From NCBI RefSeq assembly GCF_000022905.1, contig NC_012590.1, forward strand, positions 1,984,001 to 2,048,000: a stretch of DNA of 64,000 bases, given 5' to 3'. Below are positions 60,597-64,000 of this stretch, one piece after another; position 1 is the stretch's first letter; every line of letters starts with the position of its first letter. A program made the position numbers and the translations under genes. Below the pieces are notes generated by a model. The model searched no databases. It was not told where the DNA came from and saw only the letters and a program-made list of their open reading frames with translations. The stretch comes from Corynebacterium aurimucosum ATCC 700975. Its GTDB lineage: Bacteria; Actinomycetota; Actinomycetes; Mycobacteriales; Mycobacteriaceae.

Positions 60597-61703
60597 GTGC
60601 CCATGGGGGATATCGAAACCTACATCCACCTACGCAACTCGGGGATCGCGCTGGTGGAACATATACCTGGCACACCCGATGAGCTCCGCGCGCTCGGCGC
60701 AGATGCCTCCGATGCCGCCGAGCTTTCACACCTACATCAGGTGTATTTCGGGCCGACCCGCTTTAGCGGCAAACAACGCAAAGCCCGTACCGCAGCGCTC
60801 AAACAACGCCACAGCCTGGGCACCCTCACACTCATCGAAACCTACGTTTCAAAGGTTAAGAAAACCCTCGACGCCTGGAACCTCCGAGCAAAACTCGCCG
60901 CCACCCCCGCACACCGCATCCAGGCCGTTGCCACCGCACGACTGAAAGAACTGCGTTCCAAACGCCACGCCAAACCCGGTGTACGCATCACCTACCGCAC
61001 GCAAGGCCCCAACACACTCTCCATAACCGATGACGCCACCACGATTGCCAACATGCGCGGTGTACTCGAATCCACCAACAACACCGACCTCCTAAAGGCC
61101 GCCAACGACATCTTCTTCACACAATCAGGTGGTTCTAAACCAGCGGTGCGCACCCAAGTCATCGTCACCCTCAACGAGCTAGACCAGATCATCAACGGCG
61201 AGGGTGATGAGATAGAACTCAACCTCACCAACGGTGGCCGCATGACAGGCACAGAATTCTTAACCCACAAGTTCGCCGAAATAGGCTACGCCACCCTCGT
61301 CCACCCCCTCGACGGGCCCATCAACACCTGGCGCCTATCACGTGGAGCAAACCTCAACCAACGCCTTAGCCTGCATGCCGAATCCCACACCTGCTCACGT
61401 CCTGGGTGTAATAAGCCAGCTGATTACTGCCAAGTCCATCACCTTATCCCCTGGCAGGCAGGTGGCTACACCAACATCAACAACCTGACCTTCTTGTGCG
61501 CCTACCACAACGGGATCAATGATGATGACCCACAAAGGCCTACCGGGCGTGGCTACATGTACCGACTTAATACAGGGGTGGACTTCATCCCACCCTGGGG
61601 TGCACCGATTACCGCAATGCCGGAATACCAAGAAGCACTAGCCAGACTCAACGCTGAGCGGGAAACAGCCCAGCCACCAGACCCACCACCCGACAGCAGC
61701 TAA
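60597..61703 (+). CDS. HNH endonuclease domain protein (DUF222 type)
   Basis: 368 residues from GTG 60597 (ATG 60603 also possible). The N-terminal two thirds is a helical DUF222-like region (residues about 20-250). The HNH nuclease domain (about 262-312) shows CSRPGCNKPADYCQVHHLIPWQAGG (two Cys pairs, His-His) and INNLTFLCAYHN. The codon choice is less GC-biased and richer in AAC/ACC and CCA than the neighbours, which suggests separate history. Such genes occur in many copies in Corynebacteriales and are linked to 13E12-type repeats. Role unknown. An unusual non-coding tail follows. Confidence 0.85.
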   Translation: MPMGDIETYIHLRNSGIALVEHIPGTPDELRALGADASDAAELSHLHQVYFGPTRFSGKQRKARTAALKQRHSLGTLTLIETYVSKVKKTLDAWNLRAKLAATPAHRIQAVATARLKELRSKRHAKPGVRITYRTQGPNTLSITDDATTIANMRGVLESTNNTDLLKAANDIFFTQSGGSKPAVRTQVIVTLNELDQIINGEGDEIELNLTNGGRMTGTEFLTHKFAEIGYATLVHPLDGPINTWRLSRGANLNQRLSLHAESHTCSRPGCNKPADYCQVHHLIPWQAGGYTNINNLTFLCAYHNGINDDDPQRPTGRGYMYRLNTGVDFIPPWGAPITAMPEYQEALARLNAERETAQPPDPPPDSS

Positions 61704-62150
61704 CACCCACAACCAGCAAACACAGCAACAGCAGAAAGGAAAACGGCCCACCACCAGCGACAACACCGCCACCCGTCAACCACAGAAACGTTGATGGGCA
61801 CACCGGCGATCCTTCAGGACAGCACCACCTGCGGACCGTAACAAGGTGCGCGGGGAACTCGGGGATCCCGGACCACGGTTTACATGCCGCAAGACACAGC
61901 GGGAGCAACGGGCTCTTTAGCTCTTAAAGAACGAGCCCCGCCAACCGAGGCCAGACTGACGGGGAACTCGGCGATCCTAGGGACAGCGCACCCAACGATT
62001 GGAAGATGGTTGACGCGGATATCGGTAAACGCCTCCACTGGCCCCATGCTGTGGGTGCACCCACAGCCCTTTAAGGGACAAGACGCGCTGCCCCGCTTGT
62101 TATCGTGTTTGTAGCTGCAGGAAACATTCTTACCCAGGAAAGGGCTTTTC
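61704..62150. other. 447-base non-coding tail after the HNH gene
   Basis: No plausible gene. Contains repeated blocks: CGGCGATCCTTCAGGACAGC at 61804 resembles CGGCGATCCTAGGGACAGC at 61968, and GGGGAACTCGG is present at 61852 and 61961. Hairpin GGGCTC/GAGCCC with an inner TCTTTA/TAAAGA lies at 61910-61938. A 20-bp perfect palindrome, GCTGTGGGTGCACCCACAGC, spans 62048-62067, followed at once by CCCTTTAAGGG. No tmRNA, RNase P or SRP RNA signature was found. Confidence 0.6.
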
Positions 62151-62360
62151 GTGACCAACCCAGTAAGTGCGTGGAAGATTGTCCCCGCTATTGCAGTCGT
62201 GGGCGGTTTCCTCCTGCTCATCCTGTACGTGGGTTTAAGCCGCTATTACAACACCCAAGAGCTCGCCATGCTGATCGAAGGTGCCAACGCCAACGGCCAG
62301 AACTACTCGGTGACAATCCACAACCAGCTCACCGGCAGCTACTCATTCAATGCTGAGTAA
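62151..62360 (+). CDS. Small single-span membrane protein, 69 residues
   Basis: Starts at GTG 62151 with GGAAAGG 8 bases upstream, a strong site. Short N-terminus (MTNPVSAWK), one transmembrane helix (IVPAIAVVGGFLLLILYVGL), then about 40 residues outside ending TIHNQLTGSYSFNAE. No family recognised. It stands alone between two non-coding stretches. Confidence 0.7.
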   Translation: MTNPVSAWKIVPAIAVVGGFLLLILYVGLSRYYNTQELAMLIEGANANGQNYSVTIHNQLTGSYSFNAE

Positions 62361-62617
62361 CCCAGCCGGAGCACCAAGCTAGGTAAGAAAGCCAGTTGGG
62401 CTCTGCCTTCCACAGGTTTAGAGCATGCGGCTCAATCCAGCCACGACATAGGACCGTCGAAGCGTGAGCCGGCGCGGGGTGAACCTGCGCCAGTGCGTGG
62501 GCGTGGGGCCTGCGCCGGCAGTGTAATCAGTACCGGCTGCCGGCAGTGCCCTTAAGCACCCGCCGTGGCCGCGCTGATGGTTTTGCAGGCCCGATGCCAA
62601 GCTTGGCGACGGTCCCC
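62361..62617. other. Intergenic region downstream of lepA
   Basis: 257 bases without a gene. Holds GCCAAGCTTGGC (62596-62607), a perfect 12-bp palindrome 11 bases past the lepA stop, and three degenerate CTGC(G)CCGGCAGTG-like words (about 62486-62550). No T-run on the lepA strand, so termination is not obvious. Confidence 0.45.
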
Positions 62618-64000
62618 CTATTCAGCGTCCGTGGACAGCGCCGCGACGAAGGCCTCCTGCGGCACTGAAACGGAGCCGATGGACTTCATGCGCTTCTTAC
62701 CGGCCTTTTGCTTCTCCAGCAGCTTGCGCTTACGCGAAATATCGCCGCCGTAGCACTTGGCCAACACGTCCTTGCGCATGGCGCGGATATTCTCACGCGC
62801 GATGATCTTCGAACCGATGGCCGCCTGGACGGGCACCTCGAACTGCTGGCGCGGGATGAGCTCCTTGAGCTTCTTCGTCATCTTATTGCCGTACCACTGC
62901 GCGGAATCGCGGTGCACAATCGCGGAGAAAGCATCCACAGGATCACCGTTAAGCAGGATATCCACCTTCACCAGGTCCGCCAGCTGCTCGCCGGCCTCCT
63001 CATAGTTGAGGGAAGCGTAGCCCTTGGTGCGGGACTTCAGCATGTCGAAGAAGTCGAAGATGATTTCACCCAGCGGCATGGTGTAGCGCAGCTCCACGCG
63101 GTCCTCAGACAGGTAGTCCATGCCGCCCATCTGGCCGCGCTTGGACTGGCACAGCTCCATCGTCGAACCCACGAATTCCTCCGGCACGATGATGGTCATC
63201 TTCACAATCGGCTCGTAGACCTCACGAAGCTTGCCACCGGGCCAGTCCGACGGATTGTGCACCATGGACTCTTCGCCGTCCTCTGCCACCACGCGGTAGG
63301 TCACCGACGGTGCCGTGGAAATCAGGTCCAAGCCAAACTCGCGCTCCAAACGGTCGCGCGTGATTTCCATGTGCAGCAGACCCAAGAAGCCACAGCGGAA
63401 GCCGAAGCCTAGGGCGACGGAGGTCTCGGGCTCGAAGGTGAGGGAGGCGTCGTTAAGCTGCAGCTTCTCCAGCGCGTCACGCAGATCCGGGAAGTCCGCC
63501 TGGGAGATGGGGAACAAGCCGGAGTAGACCATGGGGTTCGGGTCGGCGTAGCCCTTGAGGGGCTCGCTCGCGCCATTCGACGCCCACGTAATCGTGTCAC
63601 CCACCTTGGTCTCACGCACGTTCTTTACGCCGGTAATGAGGTAGCCCACCTCGCCCGGGCCCAGGCCTTTACACTTCTGCATGGTGGGGCTGACGATGCC
63701 CACCTCCAGCAGCTCGTGGTTGGTACCCGTGGCCATCATGGTGACCTTCTGGCGCGGGGTCAGCTTGCCATCCATCATGCGGATATAGGTCACCACGCCG
63801 CGGTAGGTGTCGTAGACAGAGTCGAAGACCATGGCACGGGCCGGGGCATCCTCGCCGAACTCGGACGTCGGCGCCGGGATGAGCTCAGCCACCTTATCCA
63901 GCAGCTCCGGCACGCCCTCGCCGGTCTTGCCGGACACGCGCAGCACCTCCTCCGGCTCGCAGCCGATGATGTGGGCAATCTCGAGGGCGTACTTCTCCGG
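62618..64000 (-). CDS. lepA: Elongation factor 4 (LepA), 5' end outside window
   Basis: The frame is open from 62618 to the window edge, 460 codons of about 615. The missing part is the N-terminal GTPase domain. The visible start [22 protein letters not shown] belongs to the end of that domain, followed by the EF-Tu-like domain 2 ([17 protein letters not shown]), EF-G-like domains ([28 protein letters not shown]) and the LepA-specific C-terminal domain ([35 protein letters not shown]). EF4 back-translocates or remodels stalled ribosomes at the membrane. The gene end is intact. Confidence 0.97.
   Translation of the reverse strand, partial: PEKYALEIAHIIGCEPEEVLRVSGKTGEGVPELLDKVAELIPAPTSEFGEDAPARAMVFDSVYDTYRGVVTYIRMMDGKLTPRQKVTMMATGTNHELLEVGIVSPTMQKCKGLGPGEVGYLITGVKNVRETKVGDTITWASNGASEPLKGYADPNPMVYSGLFPISQADFPDLRDALEKLQLNDASLTFEPETSVALGFGFRCGFLGLLHMEITRDRLEREFGLDLISTAPSVTYRVVAEDGEESMVHNPSDWPGGKLREVYEPIVKMTIIVPEEFVGSTMELCQSKRGQMGGMDYLSEDRVELRYTMPLGEIIFDFFDMLKSRTKGYASLNYEEAGEQLADLVKVDILLNGDPVDAFSAIVHRDSAQWYGNKMTKKLKELIPRQQFEVPVQAAIGSKIIARENIRAMRKDVLAKCYGGDISRKRKLLEKQKAGKKRMKSIGSVSVPQEAFVAALSTDAE

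Noticed and set aside
61704..62150. tmRNA, RNase P RNA or SRP RNA in the HNH tail
   Set aside because: I looked for the tmRNA tag and ends, the RNase P GAGGAAAGTCC core and SRP domain IV. None is there.
1..64000. Insertion sequence or prophage
   Set aside because: No transposase, integrase, terminal repeats with target duplication or phage structural genes were found. The accessory ATPase shows no mobility gene beside it.

Overview
This 64 kb window is a high-GC chromosomal segment of a Corynebacterium. The genus is supported by a secreted mycolyltransferase, a cis-prenyl synthase, the order glyS - ArsR regulator - zur - uppS - recO - era, the aecD-brnQ pair and malQ next to an acyl-CoA ligase of the FadD15 type. 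The species cannot be fixed from sequence alone. Most of the window is conserved core genome. Accessory material is small: an AAA+ ATPase wedged into the hrcA operon, an HNH gene with an odd non-coding tail, and a set of palindromic intergenic repeats.

Layout. Positions 1-3.4 kb are the edge of a surface-polysaccharide region: a truncated GT4 glycosyltransferase, tRNA-Asn, a DUF1707/LiaF-like protein and UDP-GlcNAc 2-epimerase. Positions 3.6-14.3 kb hold dnaG (missing most zinc ligands), a secreted RNase Sa-like enzyme with a barstar-like inhibitor, a very large anchored metallophosphoesterase, dgt, a DUF218 protein and a TPM-domain protein. Positions 14.8-25.4 kb hold glyS with two coupled small genes, the zinc regulators, uppS/recO/era, pdxY and the run dnaJ2-rsmE-phoH-ybeY, whose upstream genes are hrcA and the AAA+ ATPase (to 27.7 kb). 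Positions 28-36.9 kb hold hemW, two CNNM/CBS membrane proteins, a helical hypothetical protein, fadD15 and malQ. Positions 36.9-45 kb hold two tiny membrane proteins, a type-B carboxylesterase, idi, a lipoprotein, an ABC exporter, aecD, brnQ and a flavin monooxygenase. Positions 45-51.7 kb form an overlapping operon: a GntR/UTRA regulator, a peptide/nickel-type ABC importer and a FUSC protein. Positions 52-58 kb hold a BCCT transporter with a small membrane partner, a NarL-type two-component system and two PrsW-like proteases around a small secreted protein. Positions 58-64 kb hold an M20 amidohydrolase, a mycolyltransferase, the HNH gene, a small membrane protein and the 3' part of lepA.

The most unusual non-coding content is a family of nested palindromes. 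A composite A+B element lies at 20.7-21.0 kb. The same composite, inverted, lies at 14.4-14.8 kb. A solo B element lies at 27.9 kb next to the inserted ATPase. Other structure includes paired 35-nt operator-like repeats in front of that ATPase, a 27-nt perfectly repeated palindrome in front of both PrsW transcription units beside the two-component system, a tandem repeat of a CGTGnCACG core at 31.8 kb, and a hairpin that would bury the ribosome binding site of the first CNNM gene.

No transposase, integrase, CRISPR array, rRNA operon or replication origin was seen.
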